From contig NW_025422871.1 of the NCBI RefSeq assembly GCF_020497125.1, positions 62,001 through 126,000 of the forward strand: a DNA stretch of 64,000 nucleotides, written 5' to 3'. Positions within the stretch are counted from its first letter, which is position 1. Every line of letters begins with the position of its first letter. Both the position numbers and the translations under genes were made by a program. The notes below the pieces were generated by a model. The model was not told where the DNA came from and made no database searches. It was given only the letters and a program-made list of their open reading frames with translations. This DNA comes from Mauremys mutica. Its lineage: Eukaryota; Chordata; Testudines; Geoemydidae. This document shows positions 24,914 to 35,959 of this stretch, in pieces.

Positions 24914-25899
24914 TGTCATAGGTTTCTCCCCCACTTGGAGCTTTTGGGTTCACAAGATGGGGACCTGCATGGACTCCTCTAAACTAAAATCCTAGTTTAG
25001 ATCTGGTAAAAGCTGCCACCACCCAATAATGTACGTGTATTGGGACACAGTCCTTTCCAAAATCCTTGGGGATCCCAAGAGCCCCAAATCCATGGATTCT
25101 TACACCTAGGAGAAGTAAACCATTCTCCCCTGCTTCCTCCCCCCTCCCTCTCTCCTAGCCACTCTGGAGAGATACACACCGAGTCAAATCCTTGACTCAA
25201 CACAAAGAGGGACTCATCTCCCCCTCCCCTTCCCTAGTCCTTGGGAAAAATACCTTGATTCAAACTCCTTGAATCTCTACACACAGGGAAGCAGCCCACT
25301 TCCCCCACCTCTCTCTCCTAGCCACTCTGGAGAGATACACACCGATTCAACTCTGTGAATCAACCTCAGGAGGAACTCACTCTTCCCCCCTCCCCTTCCC
25401 TTGAATCTCCACAAGAGAAGGAATTAACCAAGTCCTTAACAGAAAAGATTTATTAAAGAATAAAAAGAAAGTAAACTGTCTCTGTAATAACAAGATGGAA
25501 CAATCCACAGAGTCTAACTTATAAACCTGGAGAGAATTCCCCCTCCCCCTTCTTTCTCAGTAAAAGCAAAGTAACAGCAATTAGGAATAAAGAATTTATC
25601 CAGCAAACACACAATTGCAAATGTAGAAATCAAATTATAAGACTAATCCGCCTTTCTAATTAATACTCACTATTGGATAGTAGGAACTACTCCAGGAGAA
25701 CTTGGAGACATGTCTGGCCTCTCTTAGATCCAAAGAGAGAACACAGAGCAAACAAGGAACACAGACAAAGGCTTCCCTCCACAGAGATTTGAACATATCT
25801 TGTCCCTGATTGGTCCTCTGGTCAGGTGGTCATCAGGTACTGCTTGTTAACCCTTTACAGGTAAAAGAGACCTTAACCCTGATCTGTTTATTTATGACA
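24914..25899 (-). mobile_element. Solo LTR (986 bp) inserted in the CR1
   Basis: The plus strand begins TGTCATAGGTTTC and ends TTTATGACA (TG...CA), with a perfect 5-bp duplication, CAACT (24909-24913 and 25900-25904). Sense is minus ('tgtcataaataaacagatc' start, AATAAA near 25455 on that strand). A segment starting 'tctcctagccactctggaga' occurs at 25151 and again at 25315, an internal tandem duplication of 164 bp. No internal genes are present. Confidence 0.88.
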
Positions 25900-25902
25900 C
25901 AA

Positions 25903-27934
25903 CTAAATCATCCCAGCCAGGGCTTTGTCAAGCCTGACCTTAAAAACCTCTAAGGAAGGAGATTCCACCACCTCCCTAGGTAACCCATTCCAGTTCTTCA
26001 CCACCCTACTAGTGAAAAAGTTTTTCCTAATGTCCAACCTAAACCTCCCCCTCTGCAACTTGAGACCATTACTCCTTGTTCTGTCATCTTCTACCACTGA
26101 GAACAGTCTAGATCCATCCTCTTTGGAACCCCCTTTCAGGTAGTTGAAAGCAGCTATCAAATCCCCCCCCATTCTTCTCTTCTTCAGGCTAAACAATCCC
26201 AGTTCCCTCAGCCTCTCCTCATAAGTCATGTGCTCCAGCCCCCTAATTATTTTTGTTGCCCTCCGCTGGACTCTCTCCAATTTATCCACATCCTTCTTGT
26301 AGTGTGGGGCCCAAAACTGGACACAGTACTCCAAATGAGGCCTCACCAGTGCTGAATAGAGGGGAATGATCACATCCCTCGATCTGCTGGAAATGCCCCT
26401 ACTTATACAACCCAAAATGCCATTAGCCTTCTTGGCAACAAGGGCACACTGTTGACTCATATTCAGCTTTTCGTCCACCGTAACCCCTAGGTCCTTTTCT
26501 GCAGAACTGCTGCCCAGCCATTCGGTCCCTAGTCTGTAGCAGTGCATGGGATTCTTCCGTCATAAGTGCAGGATTCTGCACTTGTCCTTGTTGAACCTCA
26601 TCATATTTCTTTTGGCCCAATCCTCTAATTTGTCTAGGTCCCTCTGTATCCTATCCCTACCCTCCAGCGTATCAACCACTCCTCCCAGTTTAGTGTCATC
26701 TGCAAACTTGCTAAGGGTGCAGTCCACACCATCCTCCAGATCGTTAATGAAGATATTGAACAAAACCGGCCCCAGCACCGACCCTTGGGGCACTCCACTT
26801 GATACCGGCTGCCAACTAGACATGGAACCATTGATCACTACCCGTTGAGCCCGACCATCTAGCCAGTTTTCTACCCACCTTACCGTCCATTCATCCAGCC
26901 CATACTTCTTTAATTTGCTGGCAAGAATACTGTGGGAGACTGTATCAAAAGCTTTGCTAAAGTCCAGAAATAGCACATCCACTGCTTTCCCCTCATCCAC
27001 AGAGCCGGTTATCTCATCATAGAAGGCAATTAGGTTAGTCACGCATGATTTGCCCTTGGTGAATCCATGCTGACTGTTCCTGATCACTTTCCCCTCCTTT
27101 AAGTGGTTCAGAATTGATTCCTTGAGGACCTGTTCCATGATTTTTCCAGGGACTGAGGTGAGACTGACTGGCCTGTAGTTCCCTGGATCTTCCTTCTTCC
27201 CTTTTTTAAAGATGGGCACTACATTAGCTTTTTTCCAGTCATCCGGGACCTCCCCCGATCGCCATGATTTTTCAAAGATAATGGCCAATGGCTCTGCAAT
27301 CTCATCGGCCAACTCCTTTAGCACCCTCGGATGCAGCGCATCCGGCCCCATGGACTTGTGCTCGTCCAGCTTTTCTAAATAGTCCCGAACTACTTCTTTC
27401 TCCACAGAGAGCTGGTCACCTCCTCCCCATACTGTGCTGCAGAGTGCAGCTGTCTGGGAGCTGACCTTGTCTGTGAAGACAGAGGCAAAAAAAACATTGA
27501 GTACACTAGCTTTCTCCACATCCTCTGTCACTAGGTTCCCTCCCTCATTCAGCAAGGGGCCCACACTTTCCTTGACTTTCTTCTTGTTGCTAACATACCT
27601 GAAAAAACCCTTCTTGTTACTCCTAACATCTCCGGCTAGCTGCAACTCCAAGTGTGATTTGGCCTTCCTAATTTCACTCCTGCATGCCTGAACAATACTT
27701 TTATACTCCTCCCTGGTTATTTGTCCAATCTTCCACTTCTTATAAGCTGTTTTTTTGTGTTTAAGACGAGCAAGGATTTCACTGTTAAGCCAAGCTGGTC
27801 GCCTGCCATATTTACTTTTCTTCCTACACATTGGGATGGTTTGTTCCTGCAACCTCAATAAGGATTCTTTAAAATACAGCCAGCTTTCCTCGACTCCATT
27901 CCCCGTCATGTTATTCTCCCAGGGGACCTTGTAC
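25903..27934 (-). pseudogene. CR1 ORF2 C-terminal half (reverse transcriptase), one nonsense codon
   Basis: It encodes the reverse transcriptase that copies CR1 RNA at a nicked target. The frame holds the RT blocks in order: [52 protein letters not shown] and the catalytic FADDTKL, then a C-terminal part ([21 protein letters not shown]) ending at TAG 25905-25903. One in-frame TGA at 26562-26560 splits it into 475- and 214-codon frames. The frames on either side are in register and no frameshift was found. The first codons of the long frame (27987 to about 27935) come from the flanking hAT arm, so that ATG is not the element's own. Confidence 0.88.
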
Positions 27935-28460
27935 ATCAACTCATTTAGATATTTGCCTAGTTTTACAACAAGCCACATAAAAAGCACTAGCTAAGTCAGT
28001 ACAAACAAAAATTTCATACGACTTGTTTATACTGCTCTATATACACTGAAATGTAATGACAGTATATTCCAATTGATTTATTTTAGAATTATATGGTAGA
28101 AATGAAGCAGTTTTTCAGTGATAGTGTGATGTGACACTTTTGTACTGTACCCCTGTCGGGAGTCCGATTTGTCTTGCATACCCCAAGTTTCACCTCACTT
28201 AAACTGCTTGCTTACAAAATCAGACTAAAATACAAGTGTCGCAGCACACTGGTACTGAAAAACTGCTTACTGTTTCATGTTTACCATAATTATAAATCAA
28301 TCAATTTGAATATAAATATTGTACTTACATTTCAGTGTATAGTGTATACAGAGCAGTATAAACAAGTCATTGTCTATATGAAATTTTAGTTTGTTCTGAC
28401 TTCACTGGTGCTTTTTATGTGGCCTGTTGTAAAACTAGGCAAATATCTAGATGAGTTGAC
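27935..28460. repeat. Inverted-repeat arms of the foldback element
   Basis: Arms of about 140 bp at 27938-28076 and 28322-28460 are inverted copies. Shared words are 'tatttgcctagttttacaac', 'ccacataaaaagcac' and 'gacttgtttatactgctct'. About 245 bp of loop lies between them. Confidence 0.85.
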
Positions 28461-28524
28461 ATACCCCTGGAAGACCTCTGCGTACCCCCACGGTCTAGAA
28501 CCAGTGGTCTGGAGGACCCAACTG

Positions 28525-28705
28525 ACATCAAGGCCCCATTGTGCTAGGTACTGTACAAAGAAATAACCTACAATCTAAATAGATAAGAGAGATAGGGTGG
28601 AAGGGGAAACAGAGGCACGGGAAGGTAAAGTGACTAGCCTCGGGTCATGTGGCAGACCCAGGCGTGGAGCCCAGATCCAGCTGCACCACGCTGCCTCCCA
28701 CCGGG
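28525..28705 (+). repeat. CORE/MIR-type SINE
   Basis: Contains 'gccccattgtgctaggtact', 'tacaatctaaatagataag', 'gaaacagaggcacgggaagg' and 'aaagtgactagcc', which are the shared words of amniote MIR-like SINE tails. Diverged. Confidence 0.6.
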
Positions 28706-30447
28706 TGAAATTCACCTCCATTCAGAGAACGAGCATGAGGCCCTGCTCTTCTTCCACAATGCCTATGAAAAGACAGTCCACAACAGATCATTAACATCAG
28801 TATTTACTATTTTTTTAAATCAAACACTCTAGAAGTGCACCTGCCTAAACAGCCTGACTGTATTATGGCTTAAATTGAGGGGCAGGGATAACAGTGCTGC
28901 TGCTCTCCCAATCTCCACCATCAGAGACACCAAAATAAGATGCCACTCAAAACCATTCAAAATCTGATCATGTGTCCTCCCTGAGGTTTGACTACACCCC
29001 TGGGGGAGGGCTGACTAAGGCACTGGCACACTATGCACATGCCTAGGGTCCTGGATCCCAGAGTCATGTGAGCACGTCAGAATGACAGCTATCATTTCAA
29101 CTCCCTCTCCCCAAGCCCACTTGTTTCTAGTCCTCATGGTTGAGAAGAAAAGCTTGAAACCACGAACTGAGTATAACCAAAGCAGTGATGTCTGCCTGAG
29201 CCTGCAGACAGCCCCAGCAGAGGGAGGAACAGCAGTCACTAGAACCAGGACAAGAGCTATTTGATCCCATCCCCATGTCCAGAGCAGACTTGACTCCTGC
29301 TGCTCCCAACAGGCTTGGTTGGGAGTCCTCCTATGCACTGTGGGATTAGCCTTCCGTTAGTAGTGCTCACATTCACCCCCAGGCTCTGTTCCTCCCTCCT
29401 AGGCTCACACGCAGATTGGAAAGAAAAGGGAGGTAGTCCCGGCCCAATCTTGGGGCACCAAACAGATGCCACACACAGTAGATTATGCACATTTTTGACA
29501 CTCCCTCTCCTTTCTTACACATTGATCAGCAGTGAAATAGTTAAGGTCATTAAATTCCTCATCAGTGGGCATCTGAGTTAGCCCCATTTCGATTAACAGG
29601 GCAGTTCACAGCTCTCAGAGCTATTGTTTCAGGCTTTCTGCAGATGCAGGCAGGCTAGAGAGACTCCTTTTCCTCCCCCTTTCAGTGAAAATGTAGCCTC
29701 TGCAGAACTAGCTGCCAGCGTCAGGTTGCCAACTCAGCACAATCCAGCCCAATTCAAGCTCTGAACCACATGAAATTATTGCTGCAAGCCCTGTCCTTCT
29801 TCCGCCATACACTACCTGCTGTTTGGTATCACCACTTGTTGTGTCATGTTTAGAGTTAGAGTGGAAGCTCTTTGCCTTGTCCCGTAGAGAAGCCAGCACA
29901 CTGTGGGACACTGTGAACATTTTAAAAATTGCAATAAGAAGAGCATATGGAGCTCTGGAACACCACATTAAGGACTGAAGTGCGGATGAAGGGCATGGGC
30001 CACGGGTTCAAGTTTCACTCCCAGGGTGTAGAAGGAAGAAAGGGCTGAGTCTATGCCAAAGCCCACCGAAGTTAATGGAAAGACTCCACTGGAGTCAAGA
30101 TTTAACAGGCTTTGGAGCAGGGCCACAGTGCTTGCAGAGGAGGTAGCAAAATGGGACAGCGAAAGGGAAAACGTGTCTATCATATGTGACCTATGCAACA
30201 TGCAAGTTAAGTTAAACTGGCGCCAACTCCTCCTCCCAGATTTTACGGGAATGCTTGTTGGGAGTCTCAGGGGATGTATATTGTTAGCTCTCAGACCTCA
30301 GTAATAGGTGTGCAGGTGCTAAGCCTTCCAAAAAAAGACTTCCTTCCTCCAATTGTTAGGCTGTCATAGACTTTAGTGTTAACAAAAAGAAAGGAAAAAC
30401 AAAACAAAGAATTGAAAAAATTTGGACTAAAATCCCCATCCCCTCTG
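28706..30447. other. Intergenic, old repeat traces only
   Basis: No gene was seen. Near 30040-30110 a word set 'aaagcccaccgaagttaatgg' and 'ccactggagtcaag' resembles another old sauropsid foldback repeat. Open frames of about 60-107 codons overlap on both strands without motifs. Confidence 0.4.
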
Positions 30448-30938
30448 AGGGGTCATCTGTGCGGCAGATTTAACTCCGATGATTGGAATGCCAGTTAGCC
30501 TGGCCCTGGTGTGGGCAGCCACCCTACAAAGCCCTAACCACGTTACTGTGTCCTCACTGGTGCTGCGCTCACCTGTGTGTCCCGCTAGCACTTCTGGGGT
30601 CACAGCCCATGGTTCTTTGTGCCACAGTAACCCCAGCCACGCTACGTTGCTTTCCCAATTAATTGTGGTATAGGAGAACTTGTCTGTCCTTCTGGGCACA
30701 GGGGAACTGTGGGAAGGCATTGGAGGACTATTGGCACTGGAGTGGGTTAGCCTGTGTCCTCACTGCAATGTGGGTTACCAGCTCAAGTGGAAGCAGCACC
30801 CGGGCTTTAGCCTGTCGCCCCTGCTGCGCCAGCTAGCCTGGGTGTAAAGCACCACCACACTCAGGTGAGAGGGGTTTGTGTCTGGACGGAAGGGGGCTTG
30901 GGCAATACCTGAGTTAACTCTGCAGTGAAGACAGACCC
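30448..30938. mobile_element. Probable MITE with diverged terminal repeats
   Basis: The left end 'aggggtcatctgtgcggcag' and right end 'tgcagtgaagacagaccct' are inverted with mismatches, of the 'gggtctgtcttcac' type seen in short sauropsid DNA elements. No clear target duplication was found, so the boundaries are approximate. Confidence 0.4.
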
Positions 30939-31801
30939 TCACTTGCTTCACTTTAACTCTTTTGGCTCTCACGATTCCACGATCTCACTCACCATCATGG
31001 GCTCCATCGACAGGAACACAATTTATTAGTGTATTAAGTACAGGGGCACCGGTACCATTGTAAGCCGCAGTATAGGTGGGATACGCAAGTCACTAATACT
31101 GTGTTAGCCAGTTCTAATCAGGACCTAGGCTAGCTGACACAGTATTAAAATCCCTAGCACCCAGCCTACATTACAGCTTAAAATATCAGTAATACTGTGA
31201 CAGCTGCACCCAGGCTACATATGGCTAAATACAATTACAGAATTTACAAGTGTGGACAAGACCATAGAGTCTTCCAGGTTTCTACGGACCTGAATCTCTA
31301 GCTTATAAAATGAACAGAAAGATCTTTCTGAAGAAAAAAAGAAGGCTTGCAGGTCTTTATACATCTCAAAAAGGGCACAAGACTAAATTCTCTCCTTTGC
31401 AGGTCACTTTTAAGGTGCAACATTACATCCTGTAACACAACATATTGCTAAACAAAGCGTGATATCACATTTTGTGCCAATCTCTTTTTTTAAAGGGATT
31501 TTTTTATTTGCTCTACTTCAGCAAAATGCCCTTGAATGTACACAGATTTGCTATTCTGTCTGAAGGACACAGACGATCAAACAAACAGAAATACACTGAG
31601 GAGGACAGGAAGTGATGACTACTCACTAATGGGAGAAACCTTTAACATTTGAGCCTAACCTGCGAACATTTATGCATGAGTACATCTATGTACACAAATA
31701 GCCCCAGTGATGTCAGGGGAACAACTCACTCACATAAAGTAAAAGCATTTGCAGCATTGAGCGTTGGTGTCTCTGCTCTTTGTTGGCATGTGACTTTTGG
31801 A
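30939..31801. other. Intergenic stretch, nothing recognised
   Basis: AT-leaning sequence with no gene or named repeat. Confidence 0.4.
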
Positions 31802-31807
31802 GATAGT

Positions 31808-33034
31808 TACTCCCGAGGGAATTCTGTGCCACTGTGCATGCTCAGAATTTATGTCTCCCGCAGATTTCTTTGTTTCCCCGCAGAAAAATGAGTTTCTAAG
31901 GGGGAAGCAAAGGGACGCCACAAGAGCAGTCATGTGACCCTTCTCAGCAGTATGTTTTAGGTGCCCAGGGCAGCCAGCAGAGAAGTAAATCACTGTAGGT
32001 CAGGGAGCAGGACTGGGGAAGACCTGGCTGGTGGCTCCTACCGTACACTGGGCTCAGCTGTTAGTCCCGGCTGGGCAGGACAGGACTTACTCTTCCCCTG
32101 CACGGCATCCGGGGCCAGGTCATATCCACCTCCAGATTTCTCCCTCAACTGCAGAAAGCACTGCAAATCCTCCCCTCCCCACCTTCCTGCACCCATGTCT
32201 CCTAGCTGCAGGGGAAGGGATCCCTGTATAGGGAGTTGCTCCTCCAGCCACCCAACCGCCATGCATCCAGACCCCCTCATACCCAGACCCTCCCACCAAG
32301 CCTCACTCTCCTGCACTCAGAAACCCCCCCCCACCCGATGAGCCCCACTCCCCCTGCACCTGGACCACCCTGGCAAGCCACCAGTACCCAGATCCCCACT
32401 TCACCCCACCAAGCCCCAATCAGCTGCAACTGGATCCCCACTCTACTGAGCCCCACGCCCCCAGCATCTGGACCCCCCCAGAGTCCCCCACACCCAGATT
32501 CCCCCAGCCTAATTCTATCCCCCCAATGCACAGACCCTGCCTGTTGAGCCCCAGCCACCTTCACCTGCAGAGTCCCATTACTATTGGACCCAGAACCCAC
32601 CCCAACAAGTCTCTGTGCATCCAGATCCCCCCACACCTGGATCCCCCACTGAGCTGCCTGCCCCCAGATTACCCCACACAGAACCCTCTCAACCCACACC
32701 TGGATCCCCCCACACTAAGTCCCTCCACACTTGGATCCTGTCTTGCTGAACCTGCCTGCCCACACCTGGTGCACCTGGCACAGAGGGGCAGGGCCCTGGG
32801 GTGTTTCTGGGCAGGCCTGGTCCTTGCGCTGGGTCAGGGTTGGGTGCAGCCTCATCACTGAGGCCGTGTTCCCAGGGGAACCTGCACAGTGATCTCCCAC
32901 CTCCGTGCAGCCAGTGGCCTGTGCTCCCCACTGCCATGCTGGAGCCACATTTATTTGACAAATACAATTTGCAGAATTTTAAAATACTGTGTGCGGAATT
33001 TTTAATTTTTTGTCACAGAATTCCCTCAGGAGTA
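31808..33034. mobile_element. Non-autonomous TIR transposon (1227 bp), superfamily unsure
   Basis: The left end TACTCCCGAGGGAATTCTGTG and the right end read backwards, TACTCCTGAGGGAATTCTGTG, match at 20 of 21 positions. The flanks carry a 6-bp GATAGT (31802-31807 and 33035-33040). The subterminal bases 'tttgtttccccgcagaaaaa' and 'gtgtgcggaatttttaattt' are AT-rich, while the interior (about 32240-32760) is a C-rich array of 'ccccca' and 'cacacctggatccc' words. No transposase is present. Confidence 0.75.
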
Positions 33035-33164
33035 GATAGTACACCACATCCCAAAGCCTTGTGTTAGCAGGCAGGGGTCACCGTTGAATCCTCAGTTCCT
33101 GTGAAGTGACCTACACAATGGTTACCATTTGCCTCTAGCCAGGAGGCTGTGACCTTTTCTCTTG

Positions 33165-33580
33165 GATGTAGACATGGCTACTGTGATCCATGCCTTCATC
33201 ACGGTGAGGCAGCCCAGATTAGTGCCGGGGACTCTGCATGGCACTACCCCTTGAATCCACTCAAACAGAAGCGCATGGAAAATACAGCAAAGTGCTGTTG
33301 TTCATTCTGACTATATGCAATCAGTGCTCCAGGATCTGCAGTGGCTTCTGGGGGCTTATAAGGTGTTGGTTTTGACCTCTAAAGCACTCAATGGCCTGGG
33401 AGGTGCCTATCTGAGATCAGGAAAGATGCTGGAGCTGCAGCCCCTTGCATTGAAAAGAAAAGAGGGAAAGCAGGGAATTCTCTGCAAAGGGCTCCCCCCT
33501 CTATGAAATTCACTGCCTCCCCCACACTCTTGGTCTGAAACAGCTCAAATCGGTTCCTGAAACGCCCTTTTCCTAGCCTT
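33165..33580 (+). pseudogene. LINE ORF2 3' fragment (L2/L3/CR1 clade)
   Basis: The plus strand encodes LQDLQWL then KVLVLTSKALNGLGGAYL, the conserved post-RT block (L-x-W-L-x-x-x-x-F-K-x-L-x-x-x-x-K-A-L-N-G-L) of L2/L3-type LINEs, and further on NSLPPPHSWSE in place of the usual W-N-S-L-P. Stops and frame changes break it. It is an old, 5'-truncated insertion. Confidence 0.6.
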
Positions 33581-34305
33581 TTGGGGTGAATGGGGATAGG
33601 TACAGGGGGGTGGGATGGGGTACCTTTGGGGTTTGCCTGCTCCTGCAAAGACTTGCACTCGGTTGACTCTTCGCCTCATGAGACGTCCCAAAAGAGCTAC
33701 TCACCCATGTACGTGCTGGGCAGATCACGGCTCTAAGCTGGGTATATTCTGGGTTGGGGCAGACGAGAAGCTGCTGTATAAGAAGCCGTGTTGCTAGTAG
33801 ACGTCGCAGCGCTTATTCTTGGGTCGTCATGGCTTCTATCGTTGTTACAAACTGAAGTAAAAGGCTATTCTAAAGCTGTATTTGTAACTCAGGACTCTAG
33901 TAACCGGCACGAAAATATCCCCGATGACGCAAAAGTGCGTTCAATGAGCAAAAACGTGCCCCTGCATAGGAACCAGCTTCTCTATCTGGCCCCTTACCCA
34001 TAGAATCCAAGCACCTCACAGAGCTACGCTGAGAGCTGCTCTCCCCAAGCCTCACGCTCAGCTGGCCTGATGCCCCCCTCCCCTCCCCTCCCCTCCCCTG
34101 CTGGATAAAGGCCCCTCCCCCTCGACCAAGGGCCCCCCCCCAGCCAGCCCGGTACTGGAGTGAGCCCCTCTCCCTCCCCCACCCACGCAGCACAGAGCTC
34201 ACCGACCCCCTCTCCCTTTCCCCCTCCCCTGTGTGGTGCTGAGGTTCCCCCAAGCCCTCTCCCCTCCCCCATGCAGGGCTGGCCCAAGCCCCACTGCTTA
34301 CCCCG
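33581..34305. other. Intergenic, C-rich low complexity at 34070-34290
   Basis: No gene was seen. A 'cccct' array near 34080-34100 and similar C-rich words up to 34290 produce proline/glycine frames that are not genes. Confidence 0.45.
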
Positions 34306-34309
34306 CCCC

Positions 34310-34455
34310 AAACTCCTTTTCGGGAAAACTGGGCCTTTGTCCCATTTGCTCTTGTCAACTGGTGATCAGTTAGCAAGAGAAAATGGGAGAAAGGCCCAGT
34401 TTTGCCAAAAGAGTTGGGACGTCTGGAGCCAAAATGGGACACATGGTCACCCTAG
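34310..34455. repeat. Foldback MITE end
   Basis: The left arm 'tcgggaaaactgggccttt' and right arm 'aaaggcccagttttgccaaa' are inverted around 'ggtgatcagttagc'. The right end 'gtcacccta' is the terminal word of the 'tagggtgacc' family also seen at 38154. The left end could not be found. Confidence 0.5.
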
Positions 34456-34457
34456 GC

Positions 34458-34745
34458 CAGGGATCCCCAAACTTTTTCAGTCGCACCCCCCTTTGCCCAG
34501 TCTGCGCGTGCGCGTGCACACACACACTCACACCCCCCCCCCAAGAGCCAGGGCAGGAGCGGGGCCGGGGCCCTCAGTCGGGGGGCTGTGAGAGGGGGTG
34601 CAACCAGGAGCAGAGCCCCAGCTGAGGCTAGGGGCAGGGTTGGAGTAGGACCAGAGTGGAGCTGGAGGGAAGGCTGGGCCCTGCTGCGCCCCCCGAATGT
34701 TCATCTGTGCCCCCTAGGGGGGCATCCACAGTTTGGAGACTACTG
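34458..34745. mobile_element. Non-autonomous hAT element (288 bp)
   Basis: The termini CAGGGATCCCCAAACT and AGTTTGGAGACTACTG are inverted. The 8-bp flanks, CCCTAGGC (34450-34457) and CCCTAGCC (34746-34753), match at 7 of 8. It sits just beyond the foldback end at 34455, so it probably landed in that element. Confidence 0.8.
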
Positions 34746-34754
34746 CCCTAGCCT

Positions 34755-34928
34755 GTGGTAAGAGCTACTCAGGGAGCCTGGGCAGCTGTGGGGAGCCCTG
34801 CATCTGCCTTGGGCAGGGGGCCGGAGTGCCCGAGAGCAGCCCCCAGCCCGTATCCCTGCCCCCCAAGGCAGGTGGAGGGTCCAGAGCTCCCCACAGTGGC
34901 CCAGGCTCCCTGGGCAGCTCTTATCATG
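34755..34928. repeat. Palindromic segment next to the hAT element
   Basis: The left arm 'taagagctactcagggagcc' and right arm 'ggctccctgggcagctctta' are inverted, with a second inner pair 'cagctgtggggagc' / 'gctccccacagtgg'. This is probably the remaining part of an older foldback element. Confidence 0.55.
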
Positions 34929-35071
34929 GCCTGGCTTCTGTCCAGGCCTGGGGGGTGGGGCCTTGGGGGGAACAGGTAGACCAGGGCCCCATGGCGGGGA
35001 GGGGATGCGGGCAGCCTAAATGTTCTTTGTGCCCCTGGCCCCAATATATCTTAATCCACCTCTGACTGAGA

Positions 35072-35336
35072 GGCCTGGTCTACACTAGAAAATTAAGTTG
35101 GCTTACGTATGTTGCACAGAGGTGGGAAAAACCCATGCCCCCTAGCGGCATAGAGAAGCCAACCTAACCCCTAGGGTAGACAGTGCTAGCTCAATAGAAG
35201 AAGACTTCCACTGACCTAGCTACCACCTCTCAGGGAGATGGATTCCCTACACCAGCTGGAGAACTCCTCCTGTCGGCATAGGTAGGGTCTACATTGAAGC
35301 ACTAGAATGGCACAGCATTTCAAGCTTAGACAAGCC
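35072..35336. mobile_element. MITE of the 'ggcctggtctacact' type
   Basis: The left end 'ggcctggtctacactagaaa' and right end, read backwards, 'ggcttgtctaagcttg' are diverged inverted repeats of the Harbinger-like class seen at 4551. The 3-bp flanks do not match. Confidence 0.5.
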
Positions 35337-35354
35337 CTAAAACCCAGATCCTCA

Positions 35355-35430
35355 TATAGGAAACCTGTTACAAAGCAGGGAATTAAACCTGGGTCTCCCA
35401 AGATCTTATTCACTGAACCATCCTTCACAA
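35355..35430 (+). repeat. MIR-type SINE fragment
   Basis: 'aaagcagggaattaaacctg' followed by 'ggtctcccaagatcttattc' matches the MIR-like 'ggattcgaacccaggtctc' block. Confidence 0.5.
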
Positions 35431-35514
35431 CAACTTACTACCATTCACTGGAATTGTGTTGAAGCCTGCTCATCTGCAGCTAGCAGCATATGTATTTGGG
35501 GTGACATGCAGCAG

Positions 35515-35610
35515 TCCCTAGGGGTCTGATCCTGCTCCCGCTGGAGTCTAGGGGTTCTTTGCCATTGACTTCAACAGAAGCAGAACTGGGATCTATGCCC
35601 AGACAGTGGT
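35515..35610. repeat. Old sauropsid foldback repeat
   Basis: 'gggtctgatcctgctcccgc' with 'gccattgacttcaacagaag' and an inverted 'ctgggatc' word. A related copy is at 39430-39505. Confidence 0.4.
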
Positions 35611-35716
35611 GCTCCGTGCCCCTTTGACAGATAGTCATGAAAATGCTGTGAAACTCAGAGCAATTAAGGCTCCAACCCTTGCTGGGTTCAGTCAAAGAGC
35701 ATGTCTCACTCTAGCT

Positions 35717-35959
35717 CAGGGGTTCCCAAACTTGGTTCGTGGTTTGTTCAGGGTAAGCCCCTGGTGGGCCACGAGACGCTTTGTTTACCTGAGTGCCCCG
35801 CAGGTACGGCCGCTCGCAGCTCCCAGTGGCTGCGGTTTGCCGTTCCTGGCCAATGGGAGCTGCAGGAAGCGGCGGCCCGGCCGTACCTGCGGGGCACTCA
35901 GGTAAATGAAGCGTCTCGTGGCCCACCAGGGCTTACCCTGAACAAGCCGCGAACCCCTG
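35717..35959. mobile_element. Palindromic non-autonomous hAT element (243 bp)
   Basis: The 8-bp duplication CTCTAGCT is perfect (35709-35716 and 35960-35967). The ends are CAGGGGTTCCCAAAC and GCGAACCCCTG. Almost the whole element is an inverted repeat: 'ggtaagcccctggtgggcca' and 'gtacggccgctcg' on the left answer 'tggcccaccagggcttaccc' and 'cggccgtacctg' on the right, around a short centre near 35850. Confidence 0.92.

Larger units (their letters stand above)
24831..27934 (-). mobile_element. CR1 LINE, 5'-truncated, minus strand
   Basis: The 3' end lies at 24831 (plus strand 'gaatcatagaatctcaagg', the hallmark CR1 tail). The body runs to about 27934, where the hAT arm resumes. The endonuclease half is missing, as in most CR1 copies. 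The element itself carries a solo LTR at 24914-25899, so its own length is about 2.1 kb. Confidence 0.9.
24768..28506. mobile_element. Foldback hAT-like element split by a CR1
   Basis: The left end is CAGTGGTTCTCAGCC (24768) and the right end GGTCTAGAACCAGTG (28506), inverted. The two arms are complementary. The left arm is 24768-24830 plus about 27935-28080, and the right arm is about 28320-28506 read backwards. The words 'cagaggtcttccagggg' and 'agatatttgcctagtttta' occur in both arms in the same order. No convincing 8-bp duplication remains, so it is older than its neighbours. Without the CR1 it is about 0.64 kb. Confidence 0.7.

Noticed and set aside
19345..25899. Endogenous retrovirus with internal genes
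   Set aside because: Only LTRs are present. No gag, pol or env frame lies between matching LTRs.
24760..28514. 8-bp target duplication for the outer foldback element
   Set aside because: The flanks GCAGAGAT and GTCTGGAG do not match well enough to count as a duplication.
32031..33067. Proline-rich frames of 90-140 codons
   Set aside because: They come from the C-rich interior of the TIR element at 31808-33034.
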